In this document: positions 20,532-31,781 of the stretch, one piece after another
Layout of the letters: each line of letters opens with the position of its first letter
How positions within the stretch are numbered: the first letter of the stretch is position 1
NCBI GenBank assembly: GCA_049999725.1
Contig: JBNGIS010008952.1
Coordinates: 1-46,716, forward strand
Direction: 5' to 3'
Length of the DNA: 46,716 bases
Origin: Haplomitrium mnioides
Taxonomy: Eukaryota > Marchantiophyta > Haplomitriopsida > Calobryales
Position numbers and translations under genes: made by a program
The notes under the pieces: generated by a model
Told to the model about the DNA's origin: nothing
Database searches by the model: none
What the model saw: only the letters and a program-made list of their open reading frames with translations

Positions 20532-22274
20532 TTAGTCGTTCATCTTGATTTCTTTGGATCCAACTTCAGAAGATTCATCAAGGTTTGCTTGATCTGTCTT
20601 AGTGTTAATGACATTGATTAAATCTCTTTGAAACATTTCAGGATTGAGGGCTTTTTGTCTTTCGTACTCAAATAGATTTGCTTTATTGGTAGATAGAGTG
20701 GTTTTCCTCAATTGGTTTTTTTGAATGAGAAGAAAATCAAACGACAGAATCGTGATTTGTGTTAAATCAAGTAAATCAATATGTAATTTGGATTTGCATT
20801 TCCCTTTTATTGTTGCTATTTTTTATGGGAAGTATTGACCAGAAAATGCATCTTCAGCCAAACAAGCAAACCATTGAACTCGTACTCGTTTTGGCTTTGG
20901 CGGATCTTCCTCATCAAATGACAAAAATTTGAGAACTTTGACAGCCCAAAACGGTCTGCTCTTTGGATACATAGACATAACAACACAAATAAACATTCTA
21001 GCTTTCAAATCATGTAGATTGCCAAATTTATATCTGTATTGAGTATTGTGCAAAAGAGTCCTTTCACGCGGCCTAGATGCTCCATCATAGATTGCTCGAC
21101 GTGTAGAAAGTATTTGCTGTATCGGAGTATCTTCTTTTGTTTGTTGAGCATGAAGCTGAAAATCTAGACAAACATTTTGAAAATCATTACAAGTGTTTGA
21201 TTGTTGTGAAGGTGGAAAGGTAAATTATGCTTCGAGTTGTTGTCTTTTTTTTTTTAAGGATGTAAGCCGCAATCTTTTGTTGGGCAAGAAAAAAGTCATT
21301 CCACCATTGAATATCAAAATCTGTAAAGAACTTGTAGCAGTTCTCATTTATGTTGTCTCTTATTGAAAATACCACTTTCTCGACATCCACTTCTCTTTCT
21401 TCCTTTTGAGATCACTTGATTTCAGAATATACCTTGAGAGGAATCAACATTGAACTTAAAATTTCTCTATCCACTTCAGGTAGTCACTTGAGTTGACAAA
21501 TACCATCCGCATATAGCCAAAATTCATCTGTTGAAAACCGTTTGCTCCAAATCTTTGCTTTGGAATCATTTAATTGGAACTTGAATTGTTGATTAAAAGT
21601 AATATCAGGTATCCTTTGAACCAGAGAAGGACTTTGTTGTAGAAACATTTTGAAATCCCAAGTTTCCAACAAAATAGTCACATGAGGTTTAGGATTATAG
21701 GATAATTGAAGTGCCTCGCTTAGACTGATGATTGTGAAAGCTTTGACACAATTTAAACGTTTCGAGAATCGACTGAACATTTGATCAATTTGACCATGAG
21801 TATAGCCAACCATGAGAAATCCCACCTTGATTTTTTGAAAAATATTCTTGGCAATAAGGAGACTAAGATATGCAAATATGATAGAATTCTTATTCTCTCG
21901 TGTCGTGTTGTCCAACTGAAGATACAAAGTTGGAGGCAGTGGGCCTTCAAAGTCACATAATATTTTGTTGAGCACAGTAAATATCAAATTGGAATCGCTT
22001 CTCAAGTTTCTGTACGTTAAGAAGACCCTCAAAGAAGAGCATGATTGAATATTAAGGCATCAACAACATGCACACCCACCAAACAATCTTTATCAATGTT
22101 TTTTTTGGTGGCGATCGCTAGTGGGAATAGTAGCTTTCTTCTGATCATTTCCATCAATGACAATTCCCAAGTACTTTTGACCATCGACATAATATTTTCT
22201 TTGATGGTTTGCAAGTTTTGATATTTCTTTCATTTGTTGGTCACGATGAGGAAACAATTGGCGATTATATTTGA
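20532..22274 (-). pseudogene. Transposon T transposase-like gene, C-terminal half (DUF7869-like)
   Basis: Putative RNase H-fold transposase. On the minus strand from 22274: NRQLFPHRDQQMKEIS, then LGIVIDGNDQKKATIP (22141-22158 codes IDGNDQ; the family usually has D-G-M-D-Q), CLVGVHVVDALIF, SDSNLIFTVLNKIL, LYLQLDNTTRENKN (about 21883-21924), and VGYTHGQIDQMFSRFSKRL (about 21773-21816; usual form G-H-T-H-x-x-I-D). Asp of DG.DQ, Asp of LDN and the acidic end of the H-x-x-I-D box are candidate catalytic residues. Later: FWAVKVLKFLS, VRVQWFACLAED, and a C-terminus ending EIKMND at 20535. One or two frameshifts (near 22090 and 22030) and breaks near 21430 and 20820 make it a pseudogene or leave small introns. 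A good splice acceptor (TTAATGCAG) precedes the first codon. Confidence 0.75.
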
Positions 22275-22975
22275 CTGCATTAATCGAAAGCACAAAGGAC
22301 ATAAAACTAGTTCAATAAAACATATGTCGATACTTGTAGCTTCAAAACACAACCTTAGGTGTAAATAATATTCAAGGCATCTTAAACAAATGTTTGAATT
22401 TATTGAAACGAAACACTTTGTAAAAGATAAAAAATAAACTTTAGGTAATTTGAAAAAAGAAAAATCTATTTTGAAAAGAAAAAAAGAGATTTGCAAACAA
22501 AGGTTACTAGATCACATCCTCTGAGTGTTTAGGATGAGTGGAGACAACAACTGATCATATGCACACATAAGACCAATACAACAACACCAATATCATGGCT
22601 TGTTGTGAATGTTGTCGCGACTGGTTTTAAGAGAATCAAGAACAAATCCTATGCACACATAGGATTTGCGAACAACAAAAACAAAATTTTCAATTTGTTT
22701 TTACAACGACTCTTCATTAAAAGGAACAAAAACAAAACTTTTGCAAGGCAATCAAATTCATTTTTTGGCTTTATTTGACTACAGACAAGGTGAAAATTGA
22801 AATATAAAACAACAGAGTCTATGCAAGCATAGACTCTATTCTCACAACTCAACTTGCTAAGAATTATTTGACTCCAATCTTCTTTGCTAAATAACTTCAA
22901 AAAAAAATCTTTTAGTTGTAAATTAGGAAAACATAACATCTCTAGAACTAGGCTTTGAGTCTAGAAAAATAAAAC
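22275..22975 (-). other. Left part of the presumed transposase intron, with palindromes
   Basis: Read on the minus strand, this runs from the G3 insertion to a pyrimidine-rich stretch and TTAATGCAG acceptor at 22275. No coding. It contains two palindromes of the T family at 22644-22667 (ATCCTATG and CATAGGAT halves) and 22814-22837 (AGAGTCTATG and CATAGACTCT halves). The donor would be at 40017, so the original intron would have been about 750 bases before G3 inserted. Confidence 0.6.
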
Positions 22976-22980
22976 GATGG
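22976..22980 (+). repeat. Target site duplication GATGG, left copy of G3
   Basis: GATGG directly before TGTTAGCC; the same 5 bases follow the other LTR at 39971-39975. Confidence 0.75.
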
Positions 22981-25477
22981 TGTTAGCCTCCTCCTTCAGG
23001 TCTTAACCCCCAAAGGTGCTACTTTGGAAGAAAGGGGTGGCATATCAGGCCTCAGGTTCTTTTGTGAGATGGCCCCGCATCCAAGTTATCTCTTTGATGT
23101 CTTAAGGAATCTCAACTCCACCTTACAAACCTTTCCATCTATTCACAATCACTTAAAGACCAATCTTTCTTATTTACACACATGTCCAAAGTACATGTGG
23201 TTTCCAATCCGAAGTATATTTCAAGGATCCAAGAATGGACCAAGACACCTTGCTTACAAAATGGACTCAAAGTTCAACACCTGAAATACCAAAGGGCTTG
23301 GCCTACAGCTCTCTCTCCCCTTAAGAGGTGCCTTCCTTGGTTCTTATCAAGCTAAAACCCTGAATTGCTTCAAATCCAAAGTACTTTGCAGGACATCTGA
23401 AAAGAGACAAGAAATCCAAAAAAGAACAAGATGTCTGAAAAGAGACAAACCTATCTAACATAGCGCACATACAGACACACCACACTTCACCACAAGCGTT
23501 CTAATTCTAAGCGACCTCAATGCCACTAGGTCCGACATTCAACAGCGGACCTCTCCACTCAGCCACAACAGTCCCTCATTCCTTCATCACCTCACTCACG
23601 CACTCTGTTTAGATAGTTTTTCAACTTCTCTCGCGAGAAGCCCAGAATTTACTTCCTCAAGCTTCGAAGAGGTCTTTTTTAACTTCCACCTCTTGAAGAT
23701 AGTCCTCTCGACTGCTGGCCAACCCCACTCCACCTTGAACCTCCATTGGATCTTCTGCGCAGTGCGCGAGCACTAACGTAGCCACTCCTCTTCTTGGCTC
23801 CACTTGAAAGTTAAGACCAGAAACACACTCCGAGCGTTCTTGGGATTGATACTCTTGCACAAACGACGCTGAGATGACCCCAAGATCCCCCCTTGGCAGC
23901 CTCTCCTGAATTTAGGACTGAAAGATCTCCCTTCCTCTTGAAGTGTCGATTCACCTCACAATGCTGGTCCACCTGCAGTGATGAGTACACGTGGATCGCC
24001 TGAGCCTCTAGAGCTCCCCGCCCAACGATTCTCAACGCCCCTCCAGTCCACCTCCACCCCTACTAGCTCTCTTGCACGAGTCCACTTGCTCCAAGTAAAG
24101 CCTCACTAGAAATCTCTCCTCCCTCCCTTGCTGCGTCCTCTCGTCCGAGATAGTTTTCCCACACCTCTCATTAGCATCAACCCTTGAAACATCGTAGTGA
24201 GCCAATCTATACTCCCCCCGCGCGTACCTCTCCAAAGTATTTCTTGTTTCCCCCTCCAAAAAACATTTTGGTCGTTTTTCTAGTTAGTAATGATTTCTTG
24301 ATGCGGTGACACCTGTCTGTACGATCTAGAGTGGTTCTGAAGAAGTACGTTCCGAAGAGAAATTTGAAGAAGGCTATTCTAAAGAGAAATCCGAAGACTG
24401 ATCCATAGAAGTAAGCCGATGAAGTTGAGGTGGTTGTTGTTCCGCAAGTCTGATCCAAAGAACTGGTTCGAAGTAGGTAATGCCGATGCAGATCTGAAGT
24501 AGGTATTCGAAGAAGTAAGGTTGGAGGAAATCCGAAGCTAATTTCCGAAGAGGTATGATCCAATGAAGCTGAACTTGGTGCAGATTTGCAAGAAGACAAA
24601 CTAGGCCCAGATCCAAAAAGGTCCTCCGCAGAAGGTAAGCTCAGATGGTCAACCCCAAAATTTGACCCTTTCCGATGGGCGCCATCTACCGCCGTCTTCC
24701 AAGTGGAAGTTGAACTGCCACGTCTGACCGAAACATTGGACTGAGGGTCCCGGCTCCGAAGTTGACCTCTTTCCGAAGTGCGCCGTCCGACGCCGTTTTC
24801 AAAGGGGAAGTTGGACCGCCGTGCTTGACTACCTAGTTCTAAAGTTGAGTCGACCCGACAGGACTCTGTCCGCGCATTCTTTTGGAGGAGATTCTGACTT
24901 CCCCTCCGATTTTCCCTACAAAATTCCGCCAAACAGTGTTTAGAAGTGCAAAGTGGGGTCGGACCCTAGTAAAGCTCATCAACGCTTGAGGGAATGGAGC
25001 GTCCCCCGATCCCTGGTGTCGTTGATGCTTACGAAGGTCATTGCATTCTATTTTCTTCTACCAATCCTCTGCTTCTGGCGTGTTGGGACGCCTTCCATTC
25101 TTCTTGCTTTTGCTCTTGAATGTTGTCTCGAAAGTAATGTTGGGCCTCTGGCCTTACCTAAAGCCCCTCCTTTCTGGCACTGGATCATTTATCATGTCTC
25201 GTCTCCCTAATCTTTCTCACCCGAACCTGCCTCTTCCTCCTCTTTTGTGATTGCTCTACCTTCCACCTCCTTGCTAATACTTCTGGCGAGTATCCCTTCT
25301 TCCTTGTTCTGGTCCTGATTCTAGTTCTTTGGATCAGATAAGTAGGCGACCCTCTCTTATGGACTGATATGAGATGTTTCACTGCTTCTGGAGTACCCTA
25401 AAACCTAAGAGTGGGGAAATACTCCAATGTTGCTTTCGATTTCCACGAATCTTCATTAGCACCTCATTTCACCGGCT
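22981..25477 (-). repeat. G3 3' LTR (about 2.5 kb)
   Basis: Starts TGTTAGCCTCCTCCTTCAGG and ends ATTTCACCGGCT in plus-strand reading; aligns along its length with 37444-39970. It contains long spurious open frames (for example 24207-24932) that are shared LTR sequence rather than genes. A purine-rich tract (reverse complement of CTCCCTCTTTT at 25485-25495) lies just inside, about ten bases from the LTR edge. Confidence 0.9.
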
Positions 25478-26862
25478 GACGTAACTCCCTCTTTTAGTGT
25501 GAAGCGTCCCTAAGAACACCTGCCCTCCGTTCTCGCTCTACTGGTTGCTTTATTTGTTGTGGTTGTGGTCTAGCTAAATGAAAAAATGTAAAATTTTTGA
25601 ATTCAACTTACAACCCCTCAACATACTCACACACCGAACTCCGCCGAACTCGTATATGAACTTTCTTAGCGGGTCAACGTCAGACCCCCTCCTTCCTCCT
25701 CCCTGCTAACATATCTCCTAAGGCGATCGTAATGTACCTTACTTGTGAATTGCTCCCCCTCTAATGTTTGCAGCTCGGCAGATCCGTTTTGATGCAGGTT
25801 CCTTAGGACAAAGGGTCCCATCCACCTTGTGTGCAATTTCCCCGGAAAATGTATGAATCGGCTTTCGTACAACAGTACTAGGTCTTCCTCACAAATGTCC
25901 GCCAGCTTTAATCCCTTGTCGTGTTGCTTTTTCTACAAGTTTTGGTGGTGTTTCAGTTGCCTTTGAGCTTGCTCCTTTGCCTCTTCCAGTTCCTCCAGTT
26001 GATATAACCTTTCCCTTCTGCTCTGATCTTCCGCCATTCTCTCGTTCTCCAAAAGTCTTCTGGTTGGTACTTTGTACTCTACTGGTACTAGCGCGTGTTT
26101 TCCGAAGACCAAGAAATAAGGATAGTGATTGGTGGTGTTTTTGTAGGCCAAATTATAAGTGTGTGTTGTTGTAAGCAGCTTGAGGTCCCAGTCGGCCTTG
26201 TTTGCTGCCACTGTCATGCTAAGGATCTTGCCCATGATCCCATTTGCCCTCTCCGTCAACCCGTTTGCCTTCGGATGGTAAGATATGGTGCGGCGGTGCT
26301 TGATCAAGTACCTTGATGTCAAATCTTGGATCACCTGGTTGATGAAATCTGTGCCCTGGTTACTAACAAGCTCCAAGGGTGGCCCAAATCTGCAAAACAT
26401 CTACTCATATAGGAAGGCTGCCACTGTTTTTGCATCGTCCTTCCAGGTTTCTCTAGCCTCAACCCACTTACTAACGTAATCGGTGGCCAATAGAATGTAC
26501 CTTTTTCTTCGTCGGGTTGATGGCCCAATTGGCCCAATGAAATCTATGCCCCATTTCTCAAAGAGTGCTAGCCAAATGATTGGAACCAATGGGTGATGCT
26601 GGTTGGCCGCTGGTTTCCCCATCCTCTGATAGACATCACATCTCTTCACATAGAAGTGCACATCCTTGTGCAATGTTGGCTACCAGTATCTTGCATTCAA
26701 CACTTTTCTTATCATAACGTCCGATACGAAGTGGCCTCCCACTTCCTCTCCGTGTAAAGCCTGCATTACCATTGTGGCTTGGTCTCGTTCCACGCATCTT
26801 ATGATCATACCATCGAGGTCCTGCTTATGTAATACTCCCTTCACTAGGAGATATGGTTTCAT
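25478..26862 (-). pseudogene. G3 integrase
   Basis: Right to left: H2C2 zinc-binding (LVKGVLHKQDLDG, ERDQATMVMQALHGEEVGGHF, then HFYVKRCDVYQRM), catalytic core (WGIDFIGPIGPSTRRRKRYILLATDYVSKW with the first Asp; ELVSNQGTDFINQV with the second, its usual S-D replaced by S-N; HPKANGLTERANG with Glu), then a coiled tail (MAEDQSRRERLYQLEELEEA) and the C-terminal domain (GKLHTRWMGPFVLRNLHQNGSAELQTL). No chromodomain follows. Stops or shifts lie near 26400, 26676 and 25930. The N for D change in the SDQG box would abolish activity. 25478-25665 is noncoding up to the purine tract. Confidence 0.88.
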
Positions 26863-27402
26863 CTTTCAGAGAAATACTACCGCCTCCTCCGTGCTGCTGC
26901 CCTTCGGAATTTATGCTGTCACGAGGAATTCAATGATGTTGGCATAATCCATTGACTTCCCTATTCTGACTTGGAATAGATCCTCATCTGGAAAGGCATC
27001 ATCCACCTTTGCCTTGTTGATTGGTCTAGCCACACGGGAGAAGAAATCAGCATTGTTGTGCTTTTTTCTTGGTTTGATCCGCACTTCAAAATCAAACTCT
27101 TGTAGGAGAAGCACCTACCTTTCAACCCTGCCTGTCACATCAGGCTTATTCACCAAGAACTTCAGGGCATTGTGATATGTGTGAAATATCACCTTATATT
27201 ATAGGAGGTAATGCCAGAATTTCTTTGATGCATAGATGATCCCCAAGGCTTCCCGATCAGTGGCCAAGTAATTTTTCTCAGCATGGGCCAACAACCTGCT
27301 CGCGAAGTAAATGGGATGGTCTCTGCCCTTCTCATCCACCTGACTTAATGTTGCCTCTATATAGAAGCCTGACACGTCAATTATGACATGGAATTCCTTT
27401 CC
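26863..27402 (-). pseudogene. G3 RNase H
   Basis: The piece 26911-27114 reads LLLQEFDFEVRIKPRKKHNNADFFSR, the end of RNase H in gypsy elements (usually ..HQVADHLSR), then a linker. Upstream, across several stops, the frames show DHPIYFASRLL and EKNYLATDREALGI equivalents matching the plus-strand fragment at 18520-18660. Heavily broken. Confidence 0.8.
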
Positions 27403-28290
27403 TTAGCTTGGGGGCATGAGTATAAGAGCACTTGCTAGTCCCCTCTTCAACTCATGGAAGCTTGCTAGCCTCTCGGGGGTGGCCTCAAATGTACTGCCCC
27501 CTATTTTCATTTTTATGAGGGGTAAGGCCACTGAGGCAAACTGATCAATGAATCTCCGATAGTAGCCTACACACCCTAGGAAGCCTTGCACTTCCTTTTG
27601 GTTGGTGGGGAATGACACCTTCATCCAGATTCCAAATTTTTCTCGGTCTACTTTGATGCCTCGACTGGAAATCCTATGCCCAAGGAGTATCCTTTCTTTC
27701 ACTCCAAAGAAGCACTTCTCGGGATGCAACCTCAACCTTGTTTCTCGGCATCGTTGGAGAGTAAGCCTCATATCTTGCTCATGGTTGCAGATCTTCCCGT
27801 ACACCACAAAGTCATCAATGAATATTTCCAAAAATTTCCTTAAGTAGTTATGGAAGATGTTCATCATCATCCGTTGAAAGGTTTCAGGTGCGTTGCAGAG
27901 TTCGAATAGCATTCTTCGGAAGGTGAACACCCCCCATTCTATGGTGAACGTCGTCTTTAATTGGTCCTCCTCCCAAATCCAAATCTGATTGTATCCATCC
28001 AAGAAGCTGTAGACCTCTTGCCCCGTAACCAAATCCAAGACCCCATCTGTGAAAGGTAAAAGGTAGTGGTCCTTCTTGGTCGCATCATTCAGTTCTCGAA
28101 AATCCTGACACACCCTGATTTTTCATTCTCCATCTTGACTAAGCTTCTTTGGTACTACCACTAGAGGGGACACCCACTCACTATTCAGAACTGAGTAGAT
28201 GAAATCTGCTTCCAGCAATTTATCAATTTCCTCTTTTACCATCAAGGAGAATCGGGGGTTCATCTGTATTAGCGTTGTCTCACTAGGATG
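27403..28290 (-). pseudogene. G3 reverse transcriptase
   Basis: 27403-28113 is open: CQDFRELNDATKKDHYLLPF, YSFLDGYNQIWIWEEDQLK, FELCNAPETFQRMMM (the usual P-F-G-L-C-N-A-P is changed), IFIDDFVVYGK with intact D-D, GHRISSRGIKVDREK and GFLGCVGYYRRFI. The N-terminal fingers (EWVSPLVVVPKK, matching the 17429 fragment) continue to about 28290 across a stop at 28114-28116. Relative to the usual S-F-L-D-G-Y-S-G-Y-N-Q-I block, a few residues (S-G-Y) are missing. Confidence 0.9.
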
Positions 28291-29013
28291 GCTGCGAGTT
28301 TGAGGTCAATCCTATGTTCTCCCAACTCTTGGGGGACTCCTTTTAGGTCCACATGACTCTAGGCAAAGACATTGCTGAAATTCGTAAGGAGGTGGGTTAA
28401 TGCTCGCTCGGTGGTTTCGGGTAGATCAGATCCGATATGGATATTTCGCCCCTCCTAGACAATCATTTGCTTGTATTGCGACTCGTGCACTACTCCCACC
28501 TCATTCCTCCACTCGGTTTCGCCTTCCTGCGTCAATGTTGCCAACCGCAACCCCTTGCTCTCGAGGAGTCGCTTCAGACTTTCCTCTGTCCTCCGCCTAC
28601 GTTCGATGAAACATTTCGGACTTTTTTGGTTTTTCTGTTTGCTTTAGATGAGGCACTTTAGACCTCTCTTTTCTTCCGGCCTCAGTGGCCTCACCATTTG
28701 CAAAACACTTGGAGGACCCCCTCATGCTGGGTTCTGTCCCTCTGCACTTCGACAACTCTATCTGGTCGACCGTCACCACTACTTCTTATAGGTCTTCCTC
28801 TATAGCTTCGCTGACCATTTGGACCCAATAGTGATACTCTGCTTCCTCCTCCTCTTCTGACCACTCGCTATTATACTCCTCCTTCGCTTGTGTCTCCCCT
28901 AGATGTGGCACCGGTCCATAATGAGCCACCATTTTTTCAAGACCGAAGACCATGGTTGAGTTCCCCCAATTGTGTAGGACTCAGGCTCCATACAGCACTG
29001 GGTACGGACAGGC
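28291..29013 (-). other. G3 linker between protease and RT, broken
   Basis: Positionally the protease-RT linker of G3. Frames are short and interrupted; acidic, low-complexity stretches (EEEEAEYHYW-like on the minus strand near 28820-28860) are the only recognisable character. No separate gene seen. Confidence 0.45.
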
Positions 29014-29229
29014 TCAAGCTGGGCGCATTACAAGATAGTTTAGCTTGAATTCCTTGCCTCTGATGAAAGTGGGTACTTGAAGTAGGGAGCATAGAGGTTT
29101 AACTCGGGACCCATCTGCCAATCTCATGATCTGAGCAGTGGGTTGGAATTCCCTGAATCCCAATTTGTGGGCAGTCTCCTTGATCATAATGTTGACTCCA
29201 GCTCTTCTGTCCACGGGGACCAGTGACAA
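29014..29229 (-). pseudogene. G3 aspartic protease (active-site loop altered)
   Basis: Reads VPVDRRAGVNIM followed by AHKLGFREF, IMRLADGSRVKP, VPTFIRGKEFKLNYLVM. Homologues have V-D-G/S-G-A-G-V-N-I-M in the active-site loop; here the two residues after Asp are both Arg, so the catalytic Asp is kept but the D-S/T-G-like loop is lost. The rest of the fold (flap and second hydrophobic strand) is readable. Confidence 0.75.
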
Positions 29230-29244
29230 TGTGCACCCCGCTGT

Positions 29245-29930
29245 CTAGATGTCAATTTCATGAGCTCCTTTATCTTCGCACACCAATTGCAAATCCGTTT
29301 GGGCTCCTACACGGAGCAATCTCCTCCTCCTCTTGGCTCCCATAAGCAATTCCCTTAGTTGTCGTCTATACAAGGAACTATCCTTGATCAATTGTCCCAT
29401 TGTAGTTGTGATCGGGCAGTCTCTCATGTCAGTCTAGATGTTGTAGGGGACTGGTTTCATTTCTCTTGCTTTGGTTGTAATGTTCGCCTCCAGTTGTTTG
29501 GGCTCTTCTTGCTGTTTTTGGACCTTCTTCAGGGTCTCAATCGTTGCCTTCTCTTCCTCCAATGCATCCAATGCCTCTAGCTGCTTCCTCACATTGTCTT
29601 GCTGCTTGGGATAAAACCACTTGGGATTGTCCCGCTGGCAATCTGAATCGCTACGTGATGAGGATCCTGGAGCCACCCTCTTCTTCATTTTCCGCTCATT
29701 CTTCTGGTGGTTCTTTTTCTTAGTCTTGGCTCCGGCTTGGGCTACCACCTTGTAGCAATCTTTGGGGGTTGGGGTCCCCCATCCAAGCATCTCAGCTTCA
29801 TCTTCCTCCTCTCCATGTCGCATTGCCTCCCCCCTTTCCAATTCTACCAGATTAATTGGTGCAGGTGGAGGAGGGTTTATGCCTGTGTTGGGGGCTACCT
29901 CGGAACTTCGGTTGAGAGGGAAATTGATAG
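29245..29930 (-). pseudogene. G3 gag C-terminal part and spacer to protease
   Basis: From the C1 insertion leftward: AINFPLNRSSEVAPN, Pro-rich segment, an acidic stretch (HGEEEDEAEM), then Lys/Arg-rich and Gln/Glu-rich low-complexity sequence (KKKNHQKNERKMKKRV, LEALDALEEEKATIETLKK). It ends with a short frame before the protease. AINFPLN is the second half of a third zinc knuckle whose first half (CFQCKKEGNV) lies beyond C1 at 35978-36010. A stop at 29434 separates it from 29245-29427. Confidence 0.75.
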
Positions 29931-29935
29931 CCACA
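29931..29935 (+). repeat. Target site duplication CCACA, left copy of C1
   Basis: CCACA precedes TGTCAACA here and follows TTTCAACA at 35973-35977. Confidence 0.95.
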
Positions 29936-30132
29936 TGTCAACAATTACACTGCACTCACGGGGTGTGGAGAAAAACTGCATATATTCACAATGGCTCGAT
30001 GGCCTCAAAAGTACATCAAGAGGAGGAGTGCACACGCGACTCCAATCTGCCCCACATATAAAATTAACCCTAACTAAAATAAGGGGGCTACCAGCTTAGC
30101 ATGGCAGCCTATTAGAGCTCGATATTTCAACA
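29936..30132 (-). repeat. C1 3' LTR (197 bp)
   Basis: TGTCAACAATTACACTGC ... CGATATTTCAACA in plus reading. The adjacent CTCCCCCTCGAGCTC (30133-30147) gives the polypurine tract on the minus strand. The pol frame runs about 12 codons into this LTR before stopping at 30096. Confidence 0.95.
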
Positions 30133-30983
30133 CTCCCCCTCGAGCTCAACATTTGTACACTAAGTTGTCGTCTGAATTTCTGCAACTTTTCGGCGCCCAA
30201 CGCCTTCGTAAAAATATCAGCAACTTGTCCTTCAGAGCTGATGTACATCAGATAAATCACCCTTTCCAACACTTTCTCTCTCACAAAATGATAATGCACC
30301 TCAATGTGATTTGAACGTGCATGAAAAACATGATTGTTAGCCAATTGAATATTGCTAATATTGTCACAATGAACCTTTATTGGTTCCTCCACTCTGACAT
30401 CCAAATCCTGTAATAATTTCAGTAACCACATTACCTCACAGGTGGCCATAGCTGCCCCCCTGTATTCAGCCTTCGTACTCGATAAAGCAACTGTAGGCTG
30501 CTTTTTGCTGCTCCAAGCAATTCCAGCACTTCCAAATGAAAAAACAAAGCCACTAGTGGACCTCCTATCAGTGGCACTTCCTGCCCAATCTGCATCTGTG
30601 AAACCAAAAAGCTCAAATTTGTTGTTGTTGTCATAAAACAGCCCATATTGAACTGTAGCTTTTATATACCCAAAAATTCTGCGCACTACATCCAAATGCT
30701 GCTTCCTTGGTTCCTGCATAAACTGACTTACTAGACCTACAACATAACTTAGATCTGGTCTGGTGATGGTAATGTAAATCAAGCTGCCTACCATCTGTCT
30801 AAACCCTGTTGGATCCTCAATCAACTCTCCTTCATGACCGATCATTTTTGTATTCTGATCTAAAGGAGTTGCAATCGGTTTGCAACCTGTCATGCCATAT
30901 TTGGCCAGCATATCCAAGGCATACTACCTTTGGATCATCCATATTCCCTGCTCTATTTTAATCACCTCAATTCCAAGGAAATG
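30096..30983 (-). pseudogene. C1 RT C-terminus and RNase H
   Basis: 30096-30917 is open: LAKYGMTGCKPIATPLD, VGSLIYITITRPDLSYVVGLVSQFM, GFTDADWAGSATDRRSTSGFVF (RNase H Asp), SSKKQPTVALSSTKAEYRGAA (Glu), VHCDNISNIQLANN (Asp), HARSNHIEVHYHFVREKV and VADIFTKAL. All RNase H catalytic acids are visible. A TAG or TGA near 30920-30925 and one at 30981-30983 separate it from the RT proper. Confidence 0.95.
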
Positions 30984-31685
30984 TCATAACTCACCAAGAT
31001 CCTTCATGTCAAACTTTTGTTGCAGCAATTTCTTCACTTCAGCAATATCTTGCTCACTCCCTCTTGTCACAATTAAATCATCTACATAGATCAGAATGAG
31101 CATTATACCTTTCTCTGTTTTCCTTACATATAGAGAATAATCAGCCTCTGACACCTTGAAGCCCACCAAAACAAGATATTCGCCTATCTTGTTAGACCAT
31201 GCTCGAGGTGCTTGCTTCAACCCATATAGTGACTTCTTTAGCTTGCATACCTGATCTGAATGCTCCAGATCAACAAAACTAGGTGGTTGTACCATGTACA
31301 CCTCCTCTTCAAGCTCCCCATGTAGAAATGCATTTTTTACATCCATTTGTTGCAAAGTCCACTTTTTCGATGCAGCTAGTGCTATAACTGCCCGAATGGT
31401 TGTCATTCCTGCTACATGGCTGAAGGTCTCCTCATAGTCTATCCCATGAGTCTGGGCATACCCCTTGGCCACTAACCTGGCCTTAAATCTACTTATATTG
31501 CCATCTTCACTCCTCTTCAACTTGTAGACCCATTTGCATCCGATTGCTTTCTTCCCTTTGGGTAAATCAACCAGCTCCCAAGTCTGATTTTTCTGAAGAG
31601 CTTCCATCTCTTCTACCATTGCAGCTTCCCATCTCTCATCTCCTATAGCATCCTCAAATATGACAGGTTCTTTCTCAGTGATCAC
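30984..31685 (-). pseudogene. C1 reverse transcriptase
   Basis: Open for 233 codons: EAMVEEMEALQKNQTWELV-like start, IGCKWVYKLKRSEDG, FKARLVAKGYAQ, MDVKNAFLHGELEEEVYM, CKLKKSLYGLKQAPRAW, and LILIYVDDLIVT with intact Y-V-D-D. It ends at MKDLGEL before a stop. Separated from integrase by a stop at 31686-31688. Canonical copia RT in all visible blocks. Confidence 0.95.
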
Positions 31686-31781
31686 TTACACCATATATGC
31701 ATGATGTGCTGCGAACGCTCCTTTGTGTATCAACCTGTCTACAGGGTACTTCAACTTGTCACTTCTACGCAAAGGTATGCT

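Noticed and set aside
23024-23284. 86-codon plus-strand frame after the G3 LTR start
   Set aside because: LTR sequence; the same stretch near 37490-37740 is interrupted, with no conserved reading.
24207-24932. 241-codon open frame on the minus strand
   Set aside because: It lies wholly in the G3 3' LTR, has a degenerate parallel in the other LTR (39056-39502), is Ser/Thr-rich low complexity and matches no family.
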